Shown here: piece after piece, positions 34,674-47,900 of the stretch
Layout: each line of letters starts with the position of its first letter
Numbering within the stretch: the first letter of the stretch is position 1
Source of the DNA: Ceratobasidium sp. AG-K
Taxonomy: Eukaryota; Basidiomycota; Agaricomycetes; Cantharellales; Ceratobasidiaceae
DNA: 64,000 bases
Direction of reading: 5' to 3'
Assembly: GCA_037039685.1 (NCBI GenBank)
Contig: JAWNGF010000004.1
Coordinates: 992,001 to 1,056,000, forward strand
Translations under genes and position numbers: made by a program
The notes under the pieces: model-generated
What the model was told of the DNA's origin: nothing
Seen by the model: the letters and a program-made list of their open reading frames with translations, nothing else
Database searches by the model: none

Positions 34674-36922
34674 ATGGCCCCGCTCACCGAGAATCGTACG
34701 CGCGAGAGCGTCCGTGGCGGCGTCCATGATACGGACGCAGAGGCCCGCCTGCCCGAATGGGCTACAAGTGAGTTCACATAGGTTAGGGTTCGTTGACATA
34801 TGCGCTGACAATGTTTATTACAGGCAAGAGTTACCCCGCAGTCTGTCAATGATCTCGATTCTTGGACGTGAGTGACGATCGATAGTCCCCGATGGCGTGC
34901 TAATGTCAGAAATTGTTGTCTCGATCAGTCAGCTTTGCCATCATGGGTCAGTGTTTACGAGAATCGGAGAGATAGCCATCATTGACTTCGATATCGTGTG
35001 GATTCTATAGCTGTTCCATTTGGAACGAGTACAACCTTGGCACTCGCACTGACGGATGGCGGAGCGGTGACGGTGTTGTATGGGTACGTGGGGTTTGTTT
35101 ACTCGAGTAAGGCTGGCCGCCTGACTAAACATTTCAGCTGGATCATTGTGTCTCTAATTTCGCTGGCCATAGCGGCCTCGCTCGCTGAGATTTGCTCCGT
35201 ATTTCCTACGGCTGGAGGTGTATACTACTGGTCTCACATGCTTGCCTCTCCACGGTATGCTCCCCTCGCCTCCTGGACGACAGGCTGGTTTGGGCTCGTT
35301 GGCAACTGGACTGTAACTGCCAGTATCAACTTTTCACTCTCACAGCTCATTCTGAGCGCCATCGGTCTATGGAGAGACGGATGGGTTGCCACTCCCTGGC
35401 AGACTCTGCTGTGCTACTGGGCGGTGATGATTTTCTGTGCTCTCGTCAACATATTTGCCAATCGGTGGTTGGACCGGCTAAATACATGGTGCATCTACTG
35501 GACAGCCGTAAGTCGTTCTTCCGACCCGTGGAAGTTCTATGCTTACGCCACCCTAGGCTTCGGTGGTCATCATCATTGTAACACTGCTTGTCAGGGCAGA
35601 CGATCGACGATCTGGCAAATTTGTATTTTCGTCTTACGATGCAAGCGCCGCTGGGTGGCCAAGCGGGTGGGCATTCTTTGTCGGCTTGTTGCAGGCTGCG
35701 TATACTCTGTGGGTCCCTCGTTTCGTCGGAATTTAGACTATCCCACTAAATTCGCGTTCAGAACCGGATATGGAATGGTTGCTGCCATGTGCGAAGAAGT
35801 GCAAAACCCAGAGCGCGAAGTCCCAAAAGCCATGGTGCTGTCTGTTGCAGCGGCGGCCGTCACTGGTTCGTGCTGTCCTTCGACGCATCCGACCTTCGTT
35901 TCTGACTAAATGCATTAGGTCTCGTCTACCTGGTTCCAATCCTATTCGTTCTACCCGACATCCCCACCCTGCTCGGTGTCGCATCGGGCAACCCATGCCG
36001 TTGCTGTACAAGATCGTAACCGGTAGCCCGGGCGGAGGCTTCGGGTTGCTGTTCCTGATCATCGGAATTGGGTTCTTTGCGGGTATCGGCGCGCTCACCG
36101 CAGCATGTAAGCGCACATTCGTTTCAGTCTCATACGGAAAGCTCATGTACCGTCAGCGCGATGCACATGGGCGTTCTCTCGAGACGGTGCCATCCCGTTC
36201 TCCGGGGTCTGGTCTCGCGTCAATAGTCGTTACGCACTCCCGATCTGGGCGCTCGTCCTGTCCACGGTCGTCGACTGCCTTCTCGGGTTCTTGTACTTGG
36301 GATCAAGCGCAGGTCAGTGCTCCCTCGATTTGAAATTTGGAAATTTCAGTCTGATGGATTTGTTTCAGCGTTCAATGCGTTCACTGGAGTAGCAACTATC
36401 TGCCTCTCGGTGTCCTATGGGCTCCCGATCTTGGTCTCACTGCTTCGCGGCAGAAAGCTGGTTAGGACTGCATCGTACAGCTTGGTGAGTTGACAGTCGG
36501 GAGCTATCATTCGAGACCCAGGGATCTAACATATTACAAAAGGGAAAGTTTGGGTTCATCATCAACGCATTGACCGTAGCATGGATCGCACTGGCTATCG
36601 TGCTCTTCACGATGCCAACTGCCATTCCAGTCACGCCTCAGACAATGAGTATGTCCGCCCTTGCTACTCACCGTGGTCCTAAGCTAAAGCAATGATAGAC
36701 TATGCGTCCGTCGTATTTGCCGGCTTTACCGCTATTTCTGCCATCTGGTACGGCGTATGGGGTCGCAAACATTATCGCGGGCCCCAAGTCTCCGCCGCAG
36801 ACTTTTTGGGCGACGATGTGCCGGTTGCGACATCTGGGCACCCAGGAACCAAGGAGGTTGTGCGAAACGAAGTGGGGTTGAGCGAAAAAGCGGACAAGGA
36901 CAAGGTTGCAAGCGAGTATTAG
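34674..36922 (+). CDS. Amino acid/GABA/choline-type permease (APC superfamily), copy A
   Basis: Twelve-TM importer of the ACT branch (GABA/Uga4 and choline permease-like). Conserved run: GYKQELPRSLSMISILGLSF, AIMAVPFGTSTTLALALTDG, GAVTVLYG|WIIVSLISLAIA, ASLAEICSVFPTAGGVYYWS, MLASPRYAPLASWTTGWFGL, VNIFANRWLDRLNTWCIYWT, SVVIIVTLL, TGYGMVAAMCEEVQNPEREV, PKAMVLSVAAAAVTG, FFAGIGALTAA, FNAFTGVATICLSVSYGLPI and FGFIINALTVAWIALAIVLF. About ten introns of 50-65 nt. Two oddities: the first ATG (34674) is out of frame with GYKQEL, so translation must start at 34757 (MGYKQEL, losing about 27 residues relative to the relic copy) or a base is missing; a second break lies near 35985 (VASG then QPMPLLYKIV). 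This is the best preserved of the two copies. Confidence 0.82.
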
Positions 36923-37212
36923 GGGTGGGGCTCGTACTAATGTATAGTATGTTTGCATTTGCATCGTTTTCAGGATGTTATGTAGTGGTTCAAAACATGG
37001 GTAAAGGATGATTGAGTGTCTGATATACACATATAATTCAGCACGCCGAGTAAATCATGGTGGTATGCGCCATAATGTGATTCCGTGCACATCAAAGTCT
37101 TGTGGCTCGGCTCCAGATCCTAGACGGTATTTGTGCGAGTAACTAAATTTGAGTGCGGATTTTCGCTGAGAATGATAAGCTACTAAATCCACGATTGTAG
37201 CAAACACACCTT

Positions 37213-40200
37213 TTACGAGCTTGAGGCAGAGCCCCGATTTCCCCCAATGATGCGTAAGATATTATCAAGAGTTTCCTGGGCGTCAAGAGTGAATGGATGA
37301 AGTTCACCGAGCATCTCGCGGCAGGCGCTAACAACTTGTGCTTGAAGCTCGGTTGCCTCATTCTGCCGACCTTGACTCCAGTAGGTTAATGCAAGGTTGT
37401 TCATGCTTGTCAGGGTGTCAGGGTGTTCCTCCCCGAGCACTCGCTTTTGTATGTCCAGCACTTGCAGCTCTAACACCTCTGCCTTGTTGTGTCGGCCTTG
37501 GCTCCAGTAAGTTGATGCGAGGTTGTTCATGCTTGTCAGGGTGTCAGGGTGTTCCTCCCCAAGCACTCGCTTTTGTATGTCTAGCACTCGCAGTCGTAAC
37601 ACCTCTGCCTCGTTCTGCCGGCCTTGTCTCGAGTAAGTTGATGCGAGGTTGCTCATGCTTGTCAGGGTGTCAGGGTGTTCCTCCCCGAGCACTCGCTTTC
37701 GTATGTCCAGCACTTGCAGTCGTAACACCTCTGCCTCGTTCTGCTGGCCTTGTCTCGAGTAAGTGAATGCGAGGTTGCTCATGCTTGTCAGGGTGTCAGG
37801 GTGTTCCTCCCCGAGCACTCGCTTTCGTATGTCCAGTACTTGCGGCTGTAACACCTCGGCCTCGTTCAGCCGGCCTTGGCTCCAGTAATTTGTTGCGAGG
37901 TTGTTCATGCTTGTCAGGGTGTCAGGGTGTTCCTCCCCGAGCACTCGCTTTCGTATGTCCAGCACTTGCAGCTGTAACACCTCTGCCTCGTTCTGCCGGC
38001 CTTGTCTCAAGTAAGTGAATGCAAGGTTGTTCATGCTTGTCAGGGTGCTAGGGTGCTCCTCCCCGAGCACTCGCTTTCGTATGTCCAGCACTTGCAGCTC
38101 TAACACCTCTGCCTCGTTCTGCCGGCCTTGGTTCGAGTAAGTTAATGCGAGGTTGCTCATGCTTGTCAAGGTGTCAGGGTGTTCCTCCCCGAGCACTCGC
38201 TTTTGTATGTCCAGCACTTGCAGCTGTAACACCTCTGCCTTGTTGTGTTGGCCTTGGCTCCAGTAAGTTGATGCGAGGTTGTTCATGCTTGTCAGGGTGT
38301 CAGGGTGTTCCTCCCCGAGCACTCGCTTTTGTATGTCCAGCACTTGCAGCTCTAACACCTCTGCCTCGTTCTGTCGGCCTTGGTTCGAGTAAATTGATGC
38401 GAGGTTGTTCATGCTTGTCAGGGTGTCAGGGTGTTCCTCCCCGAGCACTCGCTTTTGTATGTCCAGCACTTGCAGCTGTAACACCTCTGCCTTGTTGTGT
38501 CGGCCTTGGCTCCAGTAAGTTGATGCGAGGTTGTTCATGCTTCTCAGGGTGTCAGGATGTTCCTCCCCGAGCACTCGCTTTTGTATGTCCAGCACTTGCA
38601 GCTTTAACACCTCTGCCTCGTTCTGTCGGCCTTGGTTCGAGTAAGTCGATGCAAGACTGCCCATGCTCGCCAACGTGCGCAGATGGTTGTTTCCGTATGC
38701 TTGTTCCCGAAGTTCAAGGAGTTTGATCTGAAGCACCTCCAGCCCTCTCCACTCCCCATGCTGGTCGTACACTCCGGAGAATGCAAACAGGCTGTTGGGG
38801 TTCAGTGTATCGGGGTCTGTAGCGAGTTTCTTGGCATGAGTAGCAGCTTAAGCCTGTAACGAATCGACTCAAGCAAGTTCCCGTCATCGATGGACAACGA
38901 GATCAACATTCTCGCGCATTCGAGAGCGAGATCAGACGGATGGGGTATCACTGTTTGTGCCCAGTCCTGGACCAGCACATGGATTCTGTATGTTCTGTTT
39001 ACTGGTCGTGCTCGAGCAACGACCGTGAATAGATCTCGCTGATGGTCTCACAGAACAAATGACTGTCCCAAGCCTGCTCGGCATCCAGGTAGTAAGCTGA
39101 AACCTGTCGTACGACCTTGAGGGCACTAGCTTCTAACTCCGCGAGCGGAAACTCGGGCTCATAAGTAAGAGCACGAGTAGCTGCCCGCTGAAAGATCTCC
39201 TCGGTGATCCCATCGTTGTGAAGAAATGCTACCAGCCAAAGCAAGGTACGAGCCTGCGGTCCTAGGAGTTCATAACACATGATCCAGGTAGTGTATACTG
39301 TCTTTGTATATTCATCAACTCGTTGTGCCGGGGGTAGCTTTGCGTATGACTCCAGTGTGCGCTGCCGTCGGGCAAGAAACTCCTGTCGGTACTTGGATAT
39401 AGTCATGTGAGGGGAATGCTGAAGAAAGGCCCGGCGTGTGTGATCGCAAGTGCAAAGTAGTCAAAGTCCTAATCGACCGTCGAGTTTTTGACTGAGTATG
39501 TGTGTGACACGACAAAAACGTACCTTGAGCAGATCCTCCGCGTCATCAGGTATTCTATTAGGCGAGCTTTGATCCTGTATGCGGGCCGTCTTTAGCAACA
39601 ATGCCAGTGCCTCCTTGGCTTCATCCCAGAGACTTTGCAATCGGACTTCGGGCCCCTTGCAAGTGACACCATGCTTGATAAGCGAGTTGTGACCAGTATG
39701 CTGCTGTGGTTCCGGGCTGGGAAATAGTCAGAAATCCTGAATGAGGGGTCATCTGCGCTGTCAAAAACCAGTAGCCATGGTTCTCGTCGGGATTCCAGCC
39801 AGGCTATTGCATTCTCGTGTGTTTTTCCAATCTTTCGACTGGCTGCAAAGGCCCGCAGCACGCTTTCAATTGACTCCCGAGAGCTTGCGTCCACATAGAT
39901 GACCTCAGACCACTTTTCGAACGTGTTCTCAATAGCCTTCAGTGCCAGCTGTGTCTTTCCTATTCCGCCGAGTCCGTGCACAACACATACTCTGCGCTCA
40001 TGCTCGCTGCCCAGAATGCAGTCCTCGACTCGCTTTATCTCTTCTTCGCGTCCAGTGAACATCGGAGTAGGCGCGGGGCAACGTTTCATCAAAACGTCCT
40101 CGGAGAGGTCCTGGATTTCCCCATCTGTTCGCATTTGTATCAGTGGCTTGTGGCGAGATGAATATATTAAACATATACCAATATGACTAGTTGGGATCGT

Positions 40201-41367
40201 TGGCTTCTTCTCCTTGACTACCAGTGCGCCACTTTCCATCTTTAGATTAACCTCGACTCGTCTCATGTACGCCTGTGTATGAACCCTGACATCATTAAGT
40301 CGCTCCCATTGGCTCAGTCCCACGTCTTGCATTCCTTGGTCCACGTTGAGTCGAAAGTACACTGTACCCAGTTTGCCGAACCGTGCTAACATGTCCTGCG
40401 CCACCCTTTCGCTGTCGGTGGCGATGTTCTTCATGGCAACCATCACATTCGTCGGCAGGAATCGACGCCGCAAACTAGAGTCGAGGATCTGGATGGTACG
40501 CGTGTGGCCAGTGCCAACGCTCATGATTGAGGCAATGTGCCTGTCTGGGAATATCGTCTTCACCTCCGCGAGCACGTGCGCCATAGGGTTGTTGCACCCC
40601 ATCCCTGCGTCGACGAACGAGTATTTTCCACCGAATAATGGCACATTGATTTGGAAGCTCTCGAAGAGATCGGGATGTGCCATTGTCGCGCAGAGTGCCT
40701 CCCAGATGGCGCAATTCAGCCCCTCGTTGGCGTAAGCAGGGTAGGATCGAAACATAGTCGGTATGCCTGCGTTCATGTTGAGTGTTGACATCGCAAATAT
40801 AATCCTAAAAAAAGTAAGCTCAAGTCCTTGGGCTACATTGGGCCCTACGTTTTGCATTCGTCGTCCCTCGGCTCCTTCATGATCATCTCCTCTGCGTCAC
40901 CTGTCGCATCCCGTACAATCCTCTTGATCGCTTTCCTTCAGCTTCTTTGTCTTGAATGCACCAGGTCCGATCCATTTCTTCTCTGAAAACACGTCCTTCA
41001 CTAGCTGGACGTATATGTTGATTGCCGATTGAAGTGGGATGTGCAATCTACCAAGCATGCATGCTTGAACACTTTGGGAGCCCACGTTCATTCAGAAGCC
41101 ATCAGCGATGTATGCGTTGATCGACTACTCACGCGCCTGTCCCAGTTCCCGCGATTACATCAAAGTATTCGTGTGGTTCGGGTAGTCTATCGAGTCCTTC
41201 GAGCTTCTGAATCCTCTTCATCAGATCTTCTACCATCAGGAGGCTCGACAGACCCCGTACGCCCCCACCATCTATTTCGTTTAGTCGGCGTCTAAGTTCT
41301 TACGATTCGCTCGCTTACCTAGACATAGAATATTGAGGCCATGTCGAGTGCCTTCACCTCCAGACAT
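37213..41367 (-). CDS. Patatin-like / NB-ARC / TPR protein (fungal NLR), copy A
   Basis: STAND-type NTPase receptor architecture. The N domain is patatin-like: start MSGGEGTRHGLNILCL, oxyanion loop DGGGVRGLSSLLM, then AGTGTGA where active lipases have G-x-S-x-G, and FVDAGMGCNNP with the dyad Asp. NB-ARC follows at about 39650-40100 with P-loop VHGLGGIGKTQLALKAIENT, Walker B WLLVFDSADD and SILVTTRL. A winged-helix-like part (CYELLGPQARTLLWLVAFLH) leads to 12 kinesin-light-chain-type TPRs of 42 aa (37213-38772), ten of them nearly identical around KRVLGEEHPDTL. Frame breaks relative to copy B near 39617, 39415, 39002 and 38835 would separate the domains; each is a single base, so pseudogene or sequence error cannot be decided here. 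Activating ligand unknown. Confidence 0.8.
37400..38680 (-). repeat. Near-identical 126-bp tandem repeats (TPR units)
   Basis: Ten consecutive 126-bp units, each encoding one 42-aa TPR, differ at only a few positions; variants alternate (YSNQGRQNEAEVL versus YWSQGRHNKAEVL). Two more diverged units cap the array. Such homogeneity implies recent unequal crossing-over or gene conversion. The array also creates a long repetitive open frame on the opposite strand, which is a shadow. Confidence 0.9.
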
Positions 41368-41739
41368 AATGCAGTTTGCTAACTTCACCAGAGTAAGAGT
41401 AGTTTTTTTGAATAGTGGGTGGTGGTTGAGGGGAAGAGACAAGCTGAGCGCTCATGCTGTGTGAACACCCGGATTTGGGCGTTGATGACATAACACGATG
41501 GATTTGCTTGATAGGTGCGAGAGGGCAATACATGCATTTAAAAAATGACTACTCTGGCGACACGAAGGGAGGCGACTATTCAGACAGGTAACGAGAGGCA
41601 TTCGCTCATTCACGAACGCATTTATCTTGTAGGTACCAGTCGCGTATGCTCGATCAAACTGGTTGAACAGGCTGTCTGCATGAGCAAACCAAAACGGGTT
41701 CACCCGAATGCAAGTTACTTAGCTTCCTAATTTGCTACA

Positions 41740-42285
41740 CTTTGATTATGAACAGGGCTGTAACCCAAGTCGGGGTTGTCCGCTGGCCCGAGGCGTCGGA
41801 AGAACCCACCAGTGCACCGCCACAGTCGTCGCGATCAGGCGTCGGACCCTGTTCATGTGATCTCGCGGAGCTAATCTCGCTACAACCATGAGCTCCCCGG
41901 CCCCGCTTAGACTCCAAATCCATACCTCAGACACCCCCCTTGGATCCAAATATCCAATGAGACAGCCGCCAGTACTTTCGTCTAGGCTCGTAAGGAGTTT
42001 ACCGCAGCTTGAGCACGCCGACCCTGTCCGAAAGTACCCACCTTCCCGAAACCGACGAGCGATGTCTCTTTTGCTGCACCCAGAACGTTTAAGACCAGAT
42101 TCGCCCCGAACGACCTGTCCGCTACGCGTCACAAATCCATCCACTCGCCGAGGGAGCTTTGGCCTTGAGCTGGTCCCAGTATTGGTCTCTCGAATCGAGA
42201 ACACTGCAGCAGGTAGTGGACTGTCGCTGGTGTGCGCCCCGCGTGCGAGTTTGTCGGCTTGCCAAGACGAGTGCCGCCGCTAAGA
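41740..42285 (+). pseudogene. Relic of the unknown gene at 51707 (block 1 copy)
   Basis: The sequence around the ATG at 41888 and for 300 bp after it aligns with 51707-52040: the pre-ATG stretch with ATCTCGCGGAGCTAATCTCG, ATGAGCTCCCC, GACGAGCGATGTCTCTTTT and the TATTGGTCTCT(C/T)GAATCGAGAAC segment. Small indels destroy the reading frame compared with the intact copy, and the 3' half (the QISDGVRAGFDRLFGPTE part) is absent. It is followed directly by the relic permease promoter. Confidence 0.75.
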
Positions 42286-42289
42286 GGGG

Positions 42290-44500
42290 TTGGTCCGACG
42301 ACAGGTGAAAACCGATCCGACGACTCTTGTATCCTCAATCTGCTCGCTTTGGCGGTATTCCTTCTCCTCCTCCCCCTCTTCCTCGGACTACGACTCCACT
42401 CGGCGAACGGACCCAAGAGAACGTCCGTGGCGATTTCCACGATGCGAATGCAGATGCTCGGTCGGCTCGGATGGGTTGCAGGTGAGTTCGCATGGACTGC
42501 CGGGTCGTCGATAAGCTAACAGCTGTATCATTTTAGGCAAGATCCTGTCATGAGCGCTACCCCATAGTCCATCGATAACCTCGATCTGTGGAGGCGAGGG
42601 GTGGTCAAATCTATTGGCCGGGTAGGAGCGATGACGCGCGAATGTCAGAAATTGCCGCTTCGATCAGTCCACTTCGTTATTGTGCGCTAGTATTAGCGGG
42701 GCTCAGAGAGGTCGACTGACATTGGCATCATGGTTGGTGAGCTTCCGTGGCCATCCTATCCAGGACCAGTACGACCTTGGCGCTCGCACCCATTGCAACA
42801 GTTAGCGGACGGCGGAGGAGCGATAGTATTTTGTAGGTAGGTGAGGTTAGTTTACTCGAGCGAGGCGAGTCATCTGACCAGGCATTGCTAGACAGACCAC
42901 CGTGCCATTATTTTCACTAGCTAGAGCTACCCCGCGCGTTGTATACTCCTGTGCTTACACGCTTACCTCTCCCTGCCTCCCGAACGACTAGCTGGCTTAA
43001 GCTCGTTGATAACCGGTCAGTACCGCCAGTATCGACTTCTCGCTCTCTCAGCTTATTGTCAACGCTATTGGTTTACGAAGAGGTGGGTTGGCTGCAACGC
43101 CCTGACAGACTCCGATGTGTTGCTGGGCAGTGTGATGATTTTCTGCGCTCTCGTCAACGTGTTTGCCAATCGGCGGTTGGATCGACTGAATACATGGTAC
43201 ATCTACTGGATAGCCGTAAGCCGTCCTTCCGATCCGTGAAAGCCGTAACATTTACCCCACTCTAGGCTTCGGTGATCATCATTGTAACGCTGCTCACCAT
43301 GGCGAACGATCAGCGGTCCGGCAAGGCTCTGTTTCCATCTGACGACTAAAGCCCCTGCTGGATGGTGAAGCGGGTGGGCGTTCTTGGTCGACTCGCTGCA
43401 AGCTGCGTATACTCTGTGAGCCACTCGTTTCGTGGAGATTTTAACCAACCCACTAAACCAAAGTGTAGACCCGGATACGGAATAGCCGCTGCCATGCGCA
43501 AAGAGATGCATAACCCAGAACGCAACATCCCGAAAGCTATGGTGCCCACCGTCGCAGCGGCTGCCGTGACCGGTTTGTACTACCCTGAACGCGCCTGAGT
43601 TTTATTTCTGACCATGTGGACTAGGTCTCGTCTATCTGGTTCAAATCCCATTCGTCTTTCGAACCCTCTGAGATTCCCACCCTGTTCGGCGTAGCTTTTG
43701 ACCCACCCATGTCATCGCTGTACAAAACCGCACCCGGCAGTCTGGGTGGAAGCTTCGAATTGTCACTCCTGATCACCGGACTTGGGCCTTTCGTAGGTAT
43801 CGAAGCGCTCATCGCAGCACGTAAGCGCACATTTGCTTCCACCCCATACCAAAACTCATGACCCCACCAGCACGACGCACATGAGCATTCTCTCGTGCCA
43901 TCCTGTTCTCGGGAGCCTGTTCCACGTCGACGGCCACAATGTGCTCCCTTTCTAGGCACTTGTGTTTTCCACAGTGGTCAACTGCCCTCTGGGATCCTTG
44001 TACTTGGGATCACCCCTCGATTTAGAAGTGGAGGTCTTGACCTAATGGATCGGCTTTAGCTTTCAACGCGCTCGGTAAGTCATTACTAAGGGCGATCGTT
44101 CACAACCCTGCGCACTAATACGCTGTAGCAGGGTAAACTTGTATTCGTGATTAACACATTTACCGTAGCCTGGATCGCGCTGGCTATCGTGCTCTTCACC
44201 ATGCCGACAGCTATTTTAGTCACTTCTCAGACAACGAGTATGTACAGCCTTGGTCTTCCCTACAGACCCAAACTAAAAATTATCACGGACTATTCTCCGT
44301 CGTACTTGCCAACTTTACCCCCATTTTTACTATTTGGGGTCGCAGACATTGCCATGGGCCACAAGTCTCTGCTACCGACTTTTTGGGTGATGATGCCCCG
44401 GTTGCGACATCTGAGTACCCAAGAGCCAAGCAGGCCGTGAGAAATAAAGAGGGCTCGAGCGAAAAAGTGGGGAATGGTAAGGACATAAATGAGTGTTAGT
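42290..44500 (+). pseudogene. Permease pseudogene, copy B
   Basis: Collinear with permease A (34674-36922) from the promoter onward. Recognisable pieces include the exon-1 equivalent near 42440, VSTASIDFSLSQLIVNAIGL near 43015, ALVNVFANRRLDRLNTWYIY near 43150-43210, YGIAAAMRKEMHNPERNIPK near 43475, FVINTFTVAWIALAIVLFTM near 44145 and the C-terminal tail near 44400. Stop codons interrupt conserved segments (AATP-stop-QTP near 43105, a two-base insertion giving CCWAV-stop near 43133), and several TM regions are shortened. Clearly non-functional. Confidence 0.85.
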
Positions 44501-44920
44501 GATGTGGTCTCCACTATTGTATGGTATTTCAGTTTAGTTTTTCTCCAATGCATTAGGAGTGCGCTCGATCAAACAAACGCTAGCGTTGGTTGGCCGTTCA
44601 AGGCACGCATGGCACGTGGCGAAGGTGACAGCTATATGCGCTCCAGTACGACTGTAGGCGTGTTAACTAGTTGCATACCATGAGCGACGGATCTAGGTTC
44701 TTATTGACTCCCGGATTTGCGCAACTAAATAATGAAGCCGTGGAGCTTGCGTGATCGTGATACCAAGGCAGCATGTTATTATGAACACAATCCCATTTCT
44801 ATACAGCACGTCCAAACAGTCCGTGATCCGCCTTTCAAGCTCACTCCTAATAGGAAACTGTGTAATGCTGCAGTAAGAAGTCAATCCAAACACGGTTGTG
44901 ACCCACGTACCCGCTTTGAC
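44501..44920. other. Convergent intergenic region
   Basis: 420 bp between the permease relic and the 3' end of the copy B patatin/NB-ARC/TPR gene. Nothing recognisable. Confidence 0.45.
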
Positions 44921-47900
44921 CTAAACTGGGTTTGCCGACTTACTACTACGTAGCTGCATGCGCTCGAGTGTTCCTTGAAACTTCTGAGCGTAAGGATGCT
45001 CCGCACCAAGTATTCGGTTGTATACTTCCACCACTTGTGCTTGTAGCTCAGCGCCCTTGTCCCATAGACCTTGGTTACAGTATGTTATCGCGAGATTGTT
45101 CTTGCTCGTCAGTGTATCCGGGTGTTCATCGCCAAGTACCTGTTTTCGGATCTCCAGCACCCGCACTTCTAGGGTTTCTGCCTCGTCCTTTCGGCCCTGG
45201 TCCCAGTATATTGCTGCGAGATTGTTCATGTCTGTCAGTGTGTCTGGATGTTCTTCTCCGAGCAATCGCTTTCGGGCTTCGAGTGCGCGCACCCCCAACT
45301 TCTCCGCTTCGTCTAACCGTTTCATGTTCCAGTAAGTGAGTGCAAGGTTGCTCATACTCGTCAATGTATCTGGATGCTCCGCGCCACATATTCGCGATTG
45401 AATCTTGAACACCTGTGATCCCAACTCCTCCGCATCGCTCCAGCGACCCTGACTCGTGTACGTGGACGCCAAGTTATTCATGATCGCTAGTGTGTCCGGA
45501 TGTTCTTCACCGAGTACTCGCTTTTGCCTCTCAAGCACCTTTAAGCCCCAGGTTTCCGACTCATCCCAGAGGCCTTGCTTCCAGTAGGCTATGGCGAGGT
45601 TGCTCATACTTTTCAGTGTGTCTGGGTGCTCGCCGCCAAGTGTGTTGGTCTGGATGACAAGTGCCTGTGACTGTAAGTCTTTTCCTTCATTCCATCTGCC
45701 AAGGGATTGGTATGTTGCAGCTAGGTTGTTCATGCTGATGAGAGTATCTGGGTGCTGTTCGCCAAGGATCCGTTTCCGCACGCGCAGGACATGAGCCTCC
45801 AGCACTTCTGCCTCCTTCCATCGCCCCTGGTTTGAATAGACTGAGGCGAGGTTGACAGTGGTTGTCAACGTCGCTGAGTGCTCATCGCCGAGTATTCGCT
45901 TTTGTACACCCAACGCCTCCTTTCCTAACTGCTCCGCCTCGTGCCATCGACCCTGCTGCAAAAAAGTTAACGCAAGGGAGTTCATGGCCAGTAAGGTGTC
46001 TGGGTGCTCTTCGCCTAAAACCCTCTTTCGAACCTTCAACACCTCCAACTGCAATTCTTCTGCTTTGTGCCATCGCCCGAGATTCTGGTATGCGGATGCT
46101 AGATTATTCATGATCATAAGCATATCCGGGTGTTCAGGGCCAAGGACCCGCTTCCCCAGATCAAAGGCCTGCACTCCCAGTTTCTCCGCTTCGTCTGATT
46201 GCCCTCGGCGTATGAACACAGCTGCAAGTTTAGCCATGCTGGCTAAGGTGTCTGGATCTTCGAGGCCGAGTGGCCGTTCCTGGATGCCCAATGCTAGCCT
46301 TCCCTGCGTTTCTGCTTCGCTCAATCGGCCTTGTTGTATGAGCGCATACGCTAGATTGTTCATGCTCCTCAGCGTGCTTGGGCGATTGCTAGAACATATG
46401 CGTGCTTGACATTCGATTATTCGCCTGTGTAGTGTTTCTAGCCCTTTCCAATCACCGTCTTGGTCGTATACGAAGGAGAAGGCAAGGGCATGGTTTGGGC
46501 TCAACGTGTCAGCTCGCGCCGCAAGTTTCTTGACGTGAAGTGGTAGCTTAAGCTTGTACCGCACTGAATCAAAGGCATGGCTGCTGTCTGTGGATAAAGA
46601 AACTAGTGTCCTGGTACACTCCAAGGAAAGGTCCAACCCTTGAGGGATAATCGTATGCACCCAGTCTTGAATGAGTACGTGCATCCTATAGGCCTGATTT
46701 GCTCCATCGTATTCGATTAACGAACGAGATGATATCTCACGCATTGTGTCGGAAAACAGAAAGTTGTTCCAACATTGGTCCGAATCCAGATAGGGGCTGA
46801 GAAACTCGTGAACTTTGTTGCAAGCAGCGACCTCCAGCTCGGTTGGGGGGAACACGGACTTGCGGATACGCTATTAGTAGCTGCGCGCTGGAAGATCTCC
46901 CTCGTAATACCATCGTAGTGTAGAAAGGCTAGGAGCCAGAATAAAGCGCGAGCTTGAGGCCCTAGGAGTTCATAGCACATTACCCAAGCAGTATAAGCTG
47001 TCTTGACGTAGTCCTCAATTTTCTCAGCCGGAGTTAGTCCACTATATGATCCTAATGCGCCCAGGCGTCTTTCAAGGAAATCCTGCCTGTACTGCGATAT
47101 GGATATATCCCGTGTGTTCTGGAGGTAAGCACCAGCGTGTACAATGGCAAACGCTAGGTGATTGAAATCCTAAGGGTGGTTTAATACGAGAATTAGTGTA
47201 CGTATAGAATCTCTGAAGTGTCGCCAACTCACCTTAAGTAGCTCTTTGGCCTCTTCGATATCTTCTGCTGATAAATCTGAACTCTTTATACGCGCTGTTG
47301 TCAACAATAATGCTAATCCTTCATCGGGCTTCATGCTCGAGATTTTGCAATCAGCGCCTCCTTGTGCAAGCGACGCTACGCTAGATATGCGAGTGGTGAC
47401 AAGTACGCTGCCATGTCTCCCCCTAGGAAGGAACTGCCGGATATTAAAGGACGGGTCATCTGCTCCGTCAAATACAACAATCCAGGGCTGGCGATGAGAC
47501 CCCAACCAGTCAACCATGTCTTGATGCGTCTTTCCGATGTTTTTGGCCACTGCAAACGCTCGGAGTCCACCCTCGATCGACTCTAGTGAGCTGGCGTCGA
47601 CGTAAAAAACCTCGGACCACTTGTCAAACGTGTTATCGATAGCTTTCAACGCCAACTGTGTCTTTCCTGATCCGCCAAGGCCATGAATAACGCAGACCTT
47701 GCGGCCGGACTCGCTGCCGATAATAATATTTTCCACTTGTTTTATCTCGTCTTGTCGTCCAGTGAACACTGGGGTAGGTGCTGGGCAGCGCTTTACACAA
47801 ACAGCCTTGGAGGGCCTTTGGATTTCGCCATCTACAAACAAATGTATCAGAGGACTATGAATCAAATATAATAAGGCATGCCGAGCTCTTACCAATCTGG

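Noticed and set aside
34783..34793. TTAGGG-like motif suggesting telomeric sequence
   Set aside because: Single occurrence inside an intron of the permease; no repeat array.
37400..38680. Regular direct repeats that might suggest a CRISPR or satellite array
   Set aside because: Units are 126 bp with no spacers and encode TPRs in frame; the genome is eukaryotic.
37338..38726. Long repetitive open frame on the plus strand (MRGCSCLSGCQGVPP-type repeats)
   Set aside because: It is the antisense shadow of the TPR array; 126-bp periodicity without stops on one strand creates it, and it has no family resemblance.
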